Position numbers and translations under genes: made by a program. The notes beneath the pieces were generated by a model. That model was not told the DNA's origin, ran no database searches, and saw only the letters and a program-made list of their open reading frames with translations. DNA of 14,680 nucleotides. Origin: an uncultured Roseburia sp. Its GTDB lineage: Bacteria > Bacillota > Clostridia > Lachnospirales > Lachnospiraceae. The stretch lies in contig CAJTYI010000079.1 of the NCBI GenBank assembly GCA_910584215.1, positions 1 to 14,680 of the forward strand, given 5' to 3'. This document shows positions 6,565-14,461 of this stretch, piece by piece (position 1 is the stretch's first letter; each line of letters opens with the position of its first letter).

Positions 6565-9500
6565 AAGCCTGCGGATAGCGAGGCGACGAGCAGTGAGACG
6601 AAGCCTGCGGACAGCCAAGCAGGGAACAGTGAGACGGGAGGAAGCCAGCCGGGCAGCAGTGAGACGAAGCCTGCGGATAGCGAGGCGACGAGCAGCGAGA
6701 CGAAACCTGCGGACAGCCAGGCAGGCGAAAGCGAGACGAAACCTGCAGACAGCCAGGCGGGCGAAAGCGAGACGAAACCCGAGCCGGACAGTGAAGAGCC
6801 GGGCAGCGAGACAGGAGGAAGTGAAACGTCAGGCAGTGAGACAGTAAGCAGTGAAATGGGGAGCAGTGAGACAGGGGGAAGTGAGACGGAGATGCCGGAA
6901 GATATGTTTTATGCGGAACAGGCGGGCGTTATACTGTGGAATGCAGCTGACGCGCTGAAAAATACACACTATGCCAAGGCAGCGGACGGAACAGGGGACG
7001 CAGACGGGAACAAAATGCCGTTTAGGTGGCAGCCGGCCGAGGCGGGGAGAAGCGTTCAGCTTCTTTCCCCGGAGGGCGGCAATCCGGCAGATGTCACATG
7101 GAACAAAGAAACAGACAAGGCGCCGTATCTTACCTATTATGTGAGAGCTGAGCAGGAAGGCGAGTATTATTTCAGTTTTTATGCAAACTCACCGGATGAT
7201 AAGAGTGATTCGATTCACCTTTTTGTCAATGACAGTTATTGTTTTACGACGGATACGAAAGAGGTAATCTCAAACGGTTCGGATGCCAACGGCAGCAGTG
7301 TGGGCGAGCGCTGGTATGTGTGCAACCTTAAGAGAGTGACATTAAAAAAAGGCGTCAATACGATTAAAATTGCGGCCTGTGAGCCGGGGGTGTTATTGCG
7401 GCAGCTATGTCTGTCCAGGCAAAATCCGGTATTTATCTATAATCAGTGGCGAAAAGCAACGGGGTTTGCAAACGGGACGATCTTGCTGCAGTCAGAGAAC
7501 CGCGATGTGCGGATTGCCTACGGCGGGGCTGCAGATATCTGTGTCACGGCGTCCGCAGATAACGGGAATAGCGTTTCCATGCAAATCACCAATGCACATC
7601 CCGAGATCGCGACTGCCACGTGGCAGAATGGCGTACTCCATGTAGAGGCGATCAAAGCCGGCGTGACGAATATCACTGTGACAGCAGAAGCGGACGGATG
7701 CCTTACCGTGACAGATGAAATCGGGATTACGGTGCAAGAACAGATGACGGGCATTGCACAGGAAGGCGCACCGGTGGATCTGGCGGCGGCGTATGCGGGA
7801 GAGACAGCCGATGCCATCACCATTACATGGGATAAACCGGGCGGACGTGACGGCAAAACGGCGGATTATGCGGATGTGACCGGATATCGCATTTATTGTA
7901 ACGGGGCATTGATCGGAGAGAGCGGACCGGGTACTACGCATTATACTGCAGGCGGTCTTTCGGCCGGGACGGAATATACGTTTGAAGTCGGGGCTGTCCG
8001 GGCGGCTGGGGAGTCAAAAACAGCAAAGCTTCATGTGTCCACAGACCCGGCGGGAGAGATTCTCAATGTTACCGACTTTGGAGCCGATACCGGCAAATCG
8101 GCGCGGGAAAATGCCATCGCCATACAGAAAGCGATTGACGCCTGTCCCGAAAACAGAACGGTATATATTCCGGAGGGAACGTATCCTTCGGGGGCGATTG
8201 ACTTAAAGAGCAATATGACACTTCGGGTAGACGGGGTGCTAAAAGGCTCCACAGACCCGAACGATTACTTGGCGCTTGCCGGCAATTATCCTGCTGGACA
8301 TGTGTATCCCGGTCTGATGAACGACGACGGTTTGATCTATTCCCGATATGAGGGATGGGAAATCTACTGTTACCGCAGTCTGATCAATGTGGGGTATATC
8401 AATCCGGCAAACCGCCGTGAAGTTACCTGTGAAAATGTGACGATCTGCGGCACCGGAGAAATAAACGGCGGAGGAACGACGCTGCTGAATAAATGTACCG
8501 GTGATTCCGCTATCTATGGGGATGGAACACGTTATCCGGAATACGTCTCCGATAAAATTAACAGCCGGCGGACGCGCGGAAGACTGATTTGCTTTAATCA
8601 GGCCAAGGACGTTCTGGTGAAAGAGCTTGGAATTAAAAATCCGCCGTGTTGGACGCTGCATATGATTTACTGTGATACGATGTCATTTTACGGACTGAAT
8701 ATTTATTCTGCCGGTGTGCGCAACGGCGATGGCTGGGACCCGGATTCCTCGCGCAACTTAATGATTTTTGACTGTGAGTTTGAGACGGGGGATGACTGCA
8801 TTGCCATAAAGTCCGGCAAAAACCCGGACGGAAATATCGTCAATCTTCCGGCAGAGAATATTCGTATTTTCGATCTGGAGATGAACGGCGGATTGGGTAT
8901 GGCCATCGGAAGCGAACAGTCGGGCGGCGTGTCAAATGTTTATATCCGTGATTTAAAGCAGGGGGTTGCGGGACATACCAGATATGGACTGGAGCTGAAA
9001 GCGGCCAATGAGAGGGGTGGCTATATCAAGGATTTGCTAGTGCTTGACAGTGTTCTTGATCAATTTCTGGCACACAGTGTGACCTACAATGCAGACGGGG
9101 GAGCGGCGCCGGAACTTCCTGTATTTTCCGGTTTTGTGATCCGCAATTCCGCAATTACCGGATATTCCTCCAATTCTTCGCTTGGAACGGTTATCACGCT
9201 CGACGGTTTTGCGTCGTCTGCTCATGAGGACGTGAACCAGGATCACTATATTCAGGATCTTACGTTTGACCATGTTGTGCTCGGTGAAGAAGATAATTTT
9301 GTTAAATCTGTTTCGATAGCCAAGTCACGTGACATCTCATTTTTGAACGTGACACAGGCAAACGGTTCCGCTCCCAAATATGTGCTGGCAGGCACAGTCG
9401 ACGCCTCGACGGTTCATATCAGTAATGATCTGCCGGAGTTTGACGAAATGATAGAAGGCGAGGCGATGCTCTCTGCGGCGCCGTTGCATGACGGCTACCA

Positions 9501-10599
9501 GGCGAGCGCGGACGCTTTGGCGTCCGGCGGCTATTGCGCGGAATTAAAAGGTAAAAGTACAGACAGCCTTAGCGCGCGATACAGTGGCGCGGCGGCGGAA
9601 GCTGTGAGTGTAACCTATTATGATGCTGGAGGGGCCGAGTATGCGCTCTATCTGGGAGATGGCGATGCGCCAGCCCAGACATGGACGGGAACTGGGACGT
9701 CAGCATGGACGGAGAAAACGATAGTTTTGCCGGAAGGCGTCCAGGCGGGAACCGTAATTTGCGTGGAAGGCAAAAAGGTGGGAAGTGACAGCGCGAAGAT
9801 CGACAAAGTTGTCGTAGGAAAAGCGCCTTCGAGTGAGAATGACGTTAAGATATGCCTGGACGGAAACTTTGTGGCGGGCAGGACAATTGAGATCGAACGA
9901 GGCACCACAGTGAATGACCTGTGTAAAAGAATTACTTCCTATATGGGAGGAGCGCAAAGCTACGCTGTCTACGTATCCCGGGACAGTGCGGACGCGCTCT
10001 CGGGCGCCGACACGGTGTGGGGCAACTACATTCTGCGCGTGACTTCTCAGGATGGCAGCAATACGGCAGACTATAAACTCGTGTTGAATATAGCGCCACA
10101 GACGGTCAGCATCATCGGTCTGGCAACGGGGAACGATGCGGCGCAGACAGCGACGAGCGATGTCATCAAAAAATTGGTTTCCTACAATAGTTCCTATAAG
10201 ACGGTCAAAGTCGATACCAATGAGGGAATCACCTATTTGCAGATGAGCACGCCTGCAATCGGGGACGTAATCTTGTTTCAGACGCCATTTGTGGTGGAGG
10301 AGGGCGGTTATCTGCCATCCATCAAATATAAACAGGGAAAAGCGAGGGGAGTGTTTGACATTCTGCTTGTCGCAGAAGACGGGTCGGCTTACTGTCTGGG
10401 CAGTGTTGATGAGCGCAAAGGCGAGCTGATTGCGACTGCTCCGCTTGGTGAAGAGGCTGTGCATATTCCTGCCGGCAGTTACCGGCTTGCGGCGCGCTGT
10501 ACCGTGGCAGGAGATTTGACAGGCACAGAGCTCTACCTGAGATTTGCGGCGCCGTACGATGCTGATGCGGCTGTCAAAGATCAGCAGACATGGGAATGA
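5833..10599 (+). CDS. Secreted multidomain GH28-type polygalacturonase/rhamnogalacturonase-like hydrolase
   Basis: This 1588-residue exported enzyme begins with the same signal peptide, two Ig-like domains and SET-rich linker (214-354) as the upstream protein. Then come a possible carbohydrate-binding beta-sandwich (about 355-530), a further Big_2-like domain (about 540-635), a fibronectin III domain (about 646-735), a right-handed beta-helix of GH28 type (about 740-1150), a CBM6/35-like domain (about 1202-1332) and two unassigned beta-rich domains to the end. The beta-helix opens with the family signature VTDFGADTG. D966 in NGDGWDPD and D987/D988 in GDDCIAIKSG have the 21-residue spacing of the three catalytic Asp residues of polygalacturonases. 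The usual GHG motif is instead GGLGMAIGSE (1019-1028), without His, and the RIK motif reads ELK (1054-1056). This points away from a standard polygalacturonase, possibly to rhamnogalacturonan or another galacturonide. It is second in the operon. Confidence 0.88.
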   Translation: MKRGKQIFALALAFLLTMSGIFGADTATVQAAKAAKKVKVTAVTVTNCNTGSVTIAKGKSFTLKPAVAPSNASNKKVTYSSSSPKVAAVSQKGKITAKKTGKAKITVKAKDGSKKKKTITVKVVEKKKYKKTTKISFAQASYTVAVGAKVRTKLTFKPAAVSNKNVTYQSSNKKVASVDANGVVKGEKRGTAKITATVTDGSKKKATAVVTVKEPGSEPGASETADSQAGESETGGDQPGNSETKPADSEATSSETKPADSQAGNSETGGSQPGSSETKPADSEATSSETKPADSQAGESETKPADSQAGESETKPEPDSEEPGSETGGSETSGSETVSSEMGSSETGGSETEMPEDMFYAEQAGVILWNAADALKNTHYAKAADGTGDADGNKMPFRWQPAEAGRSVQLLSPEGGNPADVTWNKETDKAPYLTYYVRAEQEGEYYFSFYANSPDDKSDSIHLFVNDSYCFTTDTKEVISNGSDANGSSVGERWYVCNLKRVTLKKGVNTIKIAACEPGVLLRQLCLSRQNPVFIYNQWRKATGFANGTILLQSENRDVRIAYGGAADICVTASADNGNSVSMQITNAHPEIATATWQNGVLHVEAIKAGVTNITVTAEADGCLTVTDEIGITVQEQMTGIAQEGAPVDLAAAYAGETADAITITWDKPGGRDGKTADYADVTGYRIYCNGALIGESGPGTTHYTAGGLSAGTEYTFEVGAVRAAGESKTAKLHVSTDPAGEILNVTDFGADTGKSARENAIAIQKAIDACPENRTVYIPEGTYPSGAIDLKSNMTLRVDGVLKGSTDPNDYLALAGNYPAGHVYPGLMNDDGLIYSRYEGWEIYCYRSLINVGYINPANRREVTCENVTICGTGEINGGGTTLLNKCTGDSAIYGDGTRYPEYVSDKINSRRTRGRLICFNQAKDVLVKELGIKNPPCWTLHMIYCDTMSFYGLNIYSAGVRNGDGWDPDSSRNLMIFDCEFETGDDCIAIKSGKNPDGNIVNLPAENIRIFDLEMNGGLGMAIGSEQSGGVSNVYIRDLKQGVAGHTRYGLELKAANERGGYIKDLLVLDSVLDQFLAHSVTYNADGGAAPELPVFSGFVIRNSAITGYSSNSSLGTVITLDGFASSAHEDVNQDHYIQDLTFDHVVLGEEDNFVKSVSIAKSRDISFLNVTQANGSAPKYVLAGTVDASTVHISNDLPEFDEMIEGEAMLSAAPLHDGYQASADALASGGYCAELKGKSTDSLSARYSGAAAEAVSVTYYDAGGAEYALYLGDGDAPAQTWTGTGTSAWTEKTIVLPEGVQAGTVICVEGKKVGSDSAKIDKVVVGKAPSSENDVKICLDGNFVAGRTIEIERGTTVNDLCKRITSYMGGAQSYAVYVSRDSADALSGADTVWGNYILRVTSQDGSNTADYKLVLNIAPQTVSIIGLATGNDAAQTATSDVIKKLVSYNSSYKTVKVDTNEGITYLQMSTPAIGDVILFQTPFVVEEGGYLPSIKYKQGKARGVFDILLVAEDGSAYCLGSVDERKGELIATAPLGEEAVHIPAGSYRLAARCTVAGDLTGTELYLRFAAPYDADAAVKDQQTWE
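6472..6894 (+). repeat. Imperfect tandem repeats coding a Ser-Glu-Thr-rich linker (GH28)
   Basis: Same type of linker as at 1959-2519 but shorter, with 14 SET triplets by hand count. The unit SETKPADSEATS or SETKPADSQAGE dominates here, whereas the GH78 linker is more mixed. The difference indicates independent expansion of units after duplication. Confidence 0.88.
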
Positions 10600-10627
10600 C
10601 CGAAAATCTAACCGTTAGCACCTTTTG

Positions 10628-11545
10628 TTACGGACTCTGCACGTTGCTGCAGAGTCCGTAAAATATTATTTCGACAACAAACATTCCGTTTTCAATTTTG
10701 GCATCCATCGAACCACCCATGCGCAGGGTCAGCTCCCGGGCAATCGACAATCCCAGTCCGCTCGAGGATTCCCGGCGTGCGGTATCCCCTTTATAGAAGC
10801 GTTCAAAAACGCGCTCCTGGTCTATCTCTGAGGGGGCTGCACAGCCGTTGCCGCAATGGAAGGAAACGCTGTCTTTTGTGATACGGTAACAGATTTCAAT
10901 CGTTTCATCACCGTGCACGATGGCGTTGCGCAGCACATTCGTGAGGATGCGTTTCACTGCGGTGTCATTGCACGAAATATATGCTGGACGCTCTTCCACT
11001 GACAGAGCGGGGCAAATCCCTTTTTCTTGCCACTGCTCGTAAAAGGAGAACAGACAGTCAAGCACCAATTTTGTAAAATTTTGAGGTTCGAGCGTCAATT
11101 CATAAGTTTCATTCTGCAATTTGGTGTAAGTAAACAGCTCTTCGAGCAAAATCGAAAGATCATCCATGCGTTCACGGATGATCTGCGCGTAATGCGCTTT
11201 TTTTTGTGTTTCGGTTTCCTCGTCATAGAGTTCAAAAAAGCCCTTGAGAGAGGTAAGCGGGGTGCGGATATCGTGCGATATATTCGTCAGCGTTTCTTTT
11301 AACCGCTGTTCTTTTTGACCATTGGAGATCGTTTCCTCTTCCTGCCGGTCAGCCATTTGGTTGATACGGTTGACAAGGTCAAAAATTTCCCTTTGATAGA
11401 GATCCGACTGAATCCTTTTATTTGTTTTTACTTTTTCGAGAAAGTCAAGCTGGCGGCAGATTTCAACAATCTGCCGCCGGTAAAGATGATATTTTACCAG
11501 AACAAGGACGAGCAAGAAGCCAAGGCCGATGCAAATATATTTCAT
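10628..11545 (-). CDS. Sensor histidine kinase with one membrane helix and no sensor domain
   Basis: This 305-residue kinase should autophosphorylate on H91 (NISHDIRTPLTSL) and pass phosphate to the response regulator encoded at 13683. A single membrane helix (about 4-18) is followed directly by a cytoplasmic coiled-coil-like stretch. The dimerisation domain spans about 80-145, and the ATPase domain has an N-box (ILTNVLRNAIVHG) and a G2 box GLGLSIA (263-269). The G1 region reads CGNGCAAP instead of DxGxG, so the usual adenine-contacting Asp is missing; similar degeneracy occurs in some clostridial kinases of this type. With no extracellular part, it probably takes its signal from the adjacent transporter (inference). 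GGAG, 6 nt before the ATG, overlaps the permease stop, so the two are coupled. The C-terminus (about LCSNVQSP) is encoded by the hairpin at 10630-10659. Confidence 0.92.
   Translation of the reverse strand: MKYICIGLGFLLVLVLVKYHLYRRQIVEICRQLDFLEKVKTNKRIQSDLYQREIFDLVNRINQMADRQEEETISNGQKEQRLKETLTNISHDIRTPLTSLKGFFELYDEETETQKKAHYAQIIRERMDDLSILLEELFTYTKLQNETYELTLEPQNFTKLVLDCLFSFYEQWQEKGICPALSVEERPAYISCNDTAVKRILTNVLRNAIVHGDETIEICYRITKDSVSFHCGNGCAAPSEIDQERVFERFYKGDTARRESSSGLGLSIARELTLRMGGSMDAKIENGMFVVEIIFYGLCSNVQSP
10630..10659. terminator. Perfect 12-bp inverted repeat between convergent genes
   Basis: ACGGACTCTGCA and its exact complement are separated by 6 nt. The hairpin sits between the GH28 stop at 10599 and the kinase stop, and includes the kinase stop codon. 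It is placed as a bidirectional terminator for the two convergent operons. The expected run of T is weak on both sides (AAAATATTATTT on the plus side), so intrinsic termination is plausible but not certain. Confidence 0.55.
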
Positions 11546-11554
11546 GAATGTCTC

Positions 11555-12439
11555 CTACACAATATCTTTTTTCGCAAAGTAAACGGTTCCCAACAAATAG
11601 TAGACTGTGGCCGAAATAATACCTGTGCCGAGTGCAAAAAATACATTTTTTTGAGGTGTCCCGATGAGCAGTTGATGCACATTGGTGGTAACTAGATATT
11701 TTACGATCGTCACATCAAATAGTTTTTCCATGTAAACCCCAAATGTGGCGGGCAGGCCGCAGGCGGAAATGATGCCGACGGTGATGCCGGCAGCCGTGCT
11801 TCTTGTCACCGTCGTAAGTAACGATATGCCGCCTAAAAATGCCAGATAGAGAACAAAATTTGCCAGGAGCAAAAGGAACGTTTCGTTTAGATATTCTGTG
11901 CCAAAGCGAATGATACCCTGGTCTTTTAAAATCAGCCGCAATGCGATAAACTGCGTCACGCCGTAAGCCAGCAGGGATACCAGAATATACAGCATATTAG
12001 CAACGATTTTCGATAAGAATATACTGGATTTGTGTTTGGTCTGTCCGGCGATATTTTTCAAAAAGCCGCTTTTTTGTTCCCCGTTAAAGTAAATGACGCA
12101 GCCGATTGATAAAAATAAAAGGATAATGCCGGAAGCGAGATCGGAGTTGTAAAATTCCAGAAAAGCCGGCATTTCGCCGTTTTCTTTTTCCGGCACCTGT
12201 ACCGTGATGCCAAAAGCGCTTTCTATTTCGTCCTCATCCTCCCCTTCGTATACGCCCACGACGCCGCTTTGCTCTATCTCCTGTTCTACATTCTGCGCAT
12301 TCTGTTCACTACGCATTTCGTAGTCTATGCTTACCATATAGCAGGAAAAAATGCAGAAAAATACCATGGAAAGCATGCACGACCAAAGGCTTTTGGTCTT
12401 TGCCATGCGGTAAAGATTCATATGAATTAAGTTTAACAT
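11555..12439 (-). CDS. ABC-2-type transporter permease, peptide-resistance type
   Basis: This 294-residue membrane protein probably pairs with the ATPase encoded just upstream. About six hydrophobic segments are visible: one near 17-37, one near 102-120, then four between about 145 and 287. The first loop (about 38-101) is predicted to be outside the cell and is very acidic: 18 Asp/Glu against two basic residues, including EGEDEDEIES. The general layout fits the permeases of BcrAB- and lantibiotic-immunity-type ABC systems that export or expel antimicrobial peptides. Only one permease gene is present, so it would act as a homodimer. AAGGAGG (12448-12454) lies 8 nt before the ATG. The gap to the ATPase stop is 93 nt with nothing else in it; the kinase starts 9 nt after this gene. 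Confidence 0.85.
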   Translation of the reverse strand: MLNLIHMNLYRMAKTKSLWSCMLSMVFFCIFSCYMVSIDYEMRSEQNAQNVEQEIEQSGVVGVYEGEDEDEIESAFGITVQVPEKENGEMPAFLEFYNSDLASGIILLFLSIGCVIYFNGEQKSGFLKNIAGQTKHKSSIFLSKIVANMLYILVSLLAYGVTQFIALRLILKDQGIIRFGTEYLNETFLLLLANFVLYLAFLGGISLLTTVTRSTAAGITVGIISACGLPATFGVYMEKLFDVTIVKYLVTTNVHQLLIGTPQKNVFFALGTGIISATVYYLLGTVYFAKKDIV

Positions 12440-12532
12440 TTCAGTTTCCTCCTTAAATATATAGGCAAAATCAAAGTGAATTTTGTGCCAAATCGATCGT
12501 TCATTTAAGTAAATGTTGGACAGATGTTTCTT

Positions 12533-13435
12533 TCAGTCCCGTGTCAGATTCAAAAAATATTCTTCCAGCTTATCCTGCACCACCTGCAGAAATTCCACCA
12601 TGCACCCGGCTTTTGCAAGTGCCATGTTTAATGCGCCGATTTCTATGGCAGTATCGTAAATGTGAATCGTGTCGTGGGAGATCACCTGGTATTTGCGGTA
12701 ACCCATCTGCTCGATGACCGGACATGCTAGGTCTGTGTTGGGGGTCTTAATCTCCGTGTACTCATTGCATTTTTGGTTCAATTCTTCTTTGGACAGCTCC
12801 TGAATCAGTACGCCTTTGTGGATGATGCCAAAGGTATCTGCCACCTTATAAAGTTCTTCCAAAATGTGACTGGAGATGAGAATCGTCATATTTTTTTCTG
12901 TTTTCAGCTTTAGCAAAAGTTCTCTGATTTCCGCAATTCCCTGGGGATCAAGACCGTTGACCGGCTCATCCAAAATCAGCAGGTCGGGTCTGCCTGCCAA
13001 CGCCATGGCGATGCCGAGGCGCTGTTTCATTCCCAGTGAGAATTGTTTTACTTTCTTTTTTCCGGTGTCTTGTAGTCCCACGGTTTGAAGCAGACTCTCT
13101 TCATAACCGTGCGCATGGATTCCCAGTGCCAGACATTTCAGGTGCAGATTTTCTTTGGCTCCCATCCCCTCATAGAGGCCGGGCTGTTCGATCAGATTGC
13201 CGATGCGGTTGTGATGCTTGGCGGCCTCTCTTCCCGATGCGCCAAAAAGCGCCAATTCTCCCGAAGTCGGCGTTGACAGCCCGCTGATCATTTTCATAAA
13301 GGTTGTTTTGCCGGCGCCGTTTCTGCCGATAAATCCGTAGATCTCTCCCCGCCGGATATGGAGGCTGACACTGTCTACCGCCTTGTGCCGTCCATACTGT
13401 TTTGTTAATGCTTTCGTATCTACTACATATTCCAT
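12533..13435 (-). CDS. ABC transporter ATP-binding protein, BcrA-like
   Basis: This 300-residue ATPase has all the standard motifs: Walker A GRNGAGKTT (37-45), a Q-loop near Q84 (IEQPGLYEG), the signature SLGMKQR (133-139), Walker B LLILDEP (152-158) and the switch His in ISSHILEE (H190). The C-terminal ~80 residues are a divergent extension typical of BcrA/NatA-type subunits. It would drive the permease encoded next, most likely in removal of a cyclic or lantibiotic-type peptide (family knowledge plus context, not shown directly). A GAGGT stretch lies 5 nt before the ATG. It is the first gene after the 247-nt space that follows the response regulator, where a separate promoter is proposed. 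Confidence 0.93.
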   Translation of the reverse strand: MEYVVDTKALTKQYGRHKAVDSVSLHIRRGEIYGFIGRNGAGKTTFMKMISGLSTPTSGELALFGASGREAAKHHNRIGNLIEQPGLYEGMGAKENLHLKCLALGIHAHGYEESLLQTVGLQDTGKKKVKQFSLGMKQRLGIAMALAGRPDLLILDEPVNGLDPQGIAEIRELLLKLKTEKNMTILISSHILEELYKVADTFGIIHKGVLIQELSKEELNQKCNEYTEIKTPNTDLACPVIEQMGYRKYQVISHDTIHIYDTAIEIGALNMALAKAGCMVEFLQVVQDKLEEYFLNLTRD

Positions 13436-13509
13436 ACATTACCTCATTTCTGTATTGTGAACTGTATTCACAGTAGCCTTTGTGCACATTTTCGTTTGTC
13501 TCTGCGCTG

Positions 13510-13530
13510 TAACGGCGTACAAAGCCGTTA
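13510..13530. other. Perfect 7-bp inverted repeat in the ABC leader
   Basis: TAACGGC and GCCGTTA are separated by 7 nt. It lies about 75-95 nt upstream of the ATPase start, within the transcript expected from the promoter at 13625-13654. It has no following U-run, so it is not an obvious terminator. Confidence 0.4.
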
Positions 13531-13563
13531 TTGTTTCTGGGTTTGCGCGGGAACAAATCGGGA

Positions 13564-13585
13564 AGTGAAAGCCGGGGCTTCCACT
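13564..13585. other. Second inverted repeat in the ABC leader
   Basis: AGTGAAAGCC and GGCTTCCACT form a dyad with one mismatch and a 2-nt centre. Together with the dyad at 13510-13530 it could fold the ~180-nt leader of the transporter mRNA. Function unknown. Confidence 0.35.
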
Positions 13586-13624
13586 CTCTGTGCATGACGC
13601 TATGTTTGTTTGGTACAAGGAAAG

Positions 13625-13654
13625 ATTAACAGATTACGGTTTAGCAAACGTCAA
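13625..13654 (-). promoter_or_regulatory. Candidate promoter for the ABC-permease-kinase genes
   Basis: On the minus strand TTGACG (13649-13654) is a strong -35, and GTTAAT (13625-13630) is a fair -10 at 18-bp spacing. Transcription would start near 13618, giving a long leader before the ATPase start at 13435. Its upstream side touches the TCT-N8-TCT repeat. Confidence 0.5.
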
Positions 13655-13667
13655 GAAAAGGTAAAGA
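13654..13667 (-). promoter_or_regulatory. TCT-N8-TCT direct repeat, probable response-regulator box
   Basis: Minus-strand TCT triplets at 13665-13667 and 13654-13656 are separated by 8 bp. They belong to a longer direct repeat, CTTTTCTT, with an 11-bp period (plus-strand copies at 13653-13660 and 13664-13671). Direct repeats of one helical turn suit OmpR-family dimers, and TCT-N8-TCT is the pattern described for NisR/SpaR in lantibiotic operons. It abuts the -35 of the transporter promoter. Confidence 0.5.
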
Positions 13668-13682
13668 AAAGTTTAAGTTCAT

Positions 13683-14354
13683 CTAAATCAAACGGAACCC
13701 AAGTCCCCAGACAGTCTCGATATATTCCCGCTTTGCGGCCTTCTTCATTTTTCCGCGGATATTACTGATGTGTACGTTGATCGTCTTGTCCTCGCCGATG
13801 TAGTAGTCTTCCCATGCGTATTCGTACAGCTCATTTTTGGTAAAAACTTTCTGCGGATATTGCAGAAATAATTCCATAATCCGGTACTCCCTTGCGGTCA
13901 GCGATACCGGGATATCGGATACGAAAAGCTGCTTTTTTTCGCTGTCCAAAAACAGGTCCTGATAACGGAGATGGGTTGGCTGTCCATTTCGGCTTTTGCT
14001 GTTCCTAAGCTGTACGAGAACCCGCGCTTCCAGCTCTTTTAACGCAAATGGTTTGGTGATGTAGTCGTCTGCCCCGAGCGTTAAAAGGTCAACTTTGGTA
14101 TCCAGCTCATCTTTGGCGGACAATACAATCACCGGTATCGCGCTGTCTGTTCGCAGCTCTTTTAACAGCATTTCCCCTGTCATGCCGGGCAGCATTAAAT
14201 CTAATATCATCAGGTCAAAGTTCTGCTCTCTTAATATCAGTCTCGCCTCCGTGCCGGAAAATGCGCTGACACAGCAGTAGCCGGCCTTTGACAGACTTGT
14301 CTGAATCATCTCATTAATGTGATTGTCATCCTCTACAATCAGTATCTTTTTCAT
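13683..14354 (-). CDS. OmpR-family response regulator
   Basis: This 223-residue regulator should be phosphorylated by the kinase at the end of the same cluster. The receiver domain shows the acidic pair D9/D10, phospho-acceptor D52 (LMILDLMLPG), S79 and K101 (ITKPF). The C-terminal winged-helix domain (about 130-223) contains LTAREYRIMELF, TINVHISNIRGKM and the end motif ETVWGLGFRLI. An in-frame ATG 15 codons upstream (14399) has no Shine-Dalgarno; the start at 14354 has GGAG at 10 nt and puts the receiver at the exact N-terminus, so it is preferred. It leads the unit response regulator - ABC ATPase - permease - kinase and likely activates the transporter promoter at 13625-13654 (inference). 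Confidence 0.94.
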   Translation of the reverse strand: MKKILIVEDDNHINEMIQTSLSKAGYCCVSAFSGTEARLILREQNFDLMILDLMLPGMTGEMLLKELRTDSAIPVIVLSAKDELDTKVDLLTLGADDYITKPFALKELEARVLVQLRNSKSRNGQPTHLRYQDLFLDSEKKQLFVSDIPVSLTAREYRIMELFLQYPQKVFTKNELYEYAWEDYYIGEDKTINVHISNIRGKMKKAAKREYIETVWGLGFRLI

Positions 14355-14389
14355 TGCGGTGTCGCTCCATTCGTGGTTCTTTACCGCAA

Positions 14390-14418
14390 AGTTTAACATA
14401 AAAATTTCAAATGTACAA
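14390..14418 (-). promoter_or_regulatory. Candidate promoter for the response regulator
   Basis: On the minus strand TTGTAC (14413-14418) and TAAACT (14390-14395) are 17 bp apart. The start point would be about 30 nt before the ATG at 14354, leaving room for the Shine-Dalgarno. Both hexamers are imperfect. Confidence 0.35.
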
Positions 14419-14461
14419 TAAAGTATAGGTTATTAGATGGGAAACTTTATCTCATAGAAAT

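Noticed and set aside
9700..10464. Minus-strand frame of 254 codons
   Set aside because: It lies opposite the C-terminal part of the GH28 gene, has no recognisable domain and no convincing start signal.
14355..14399. Upstream ATG at 14399 as start of the response regulator
   Set aside because: No Shine-Dalgarno, it would add 15 residues before the receiver domain, and it overlaps the proposed -10.
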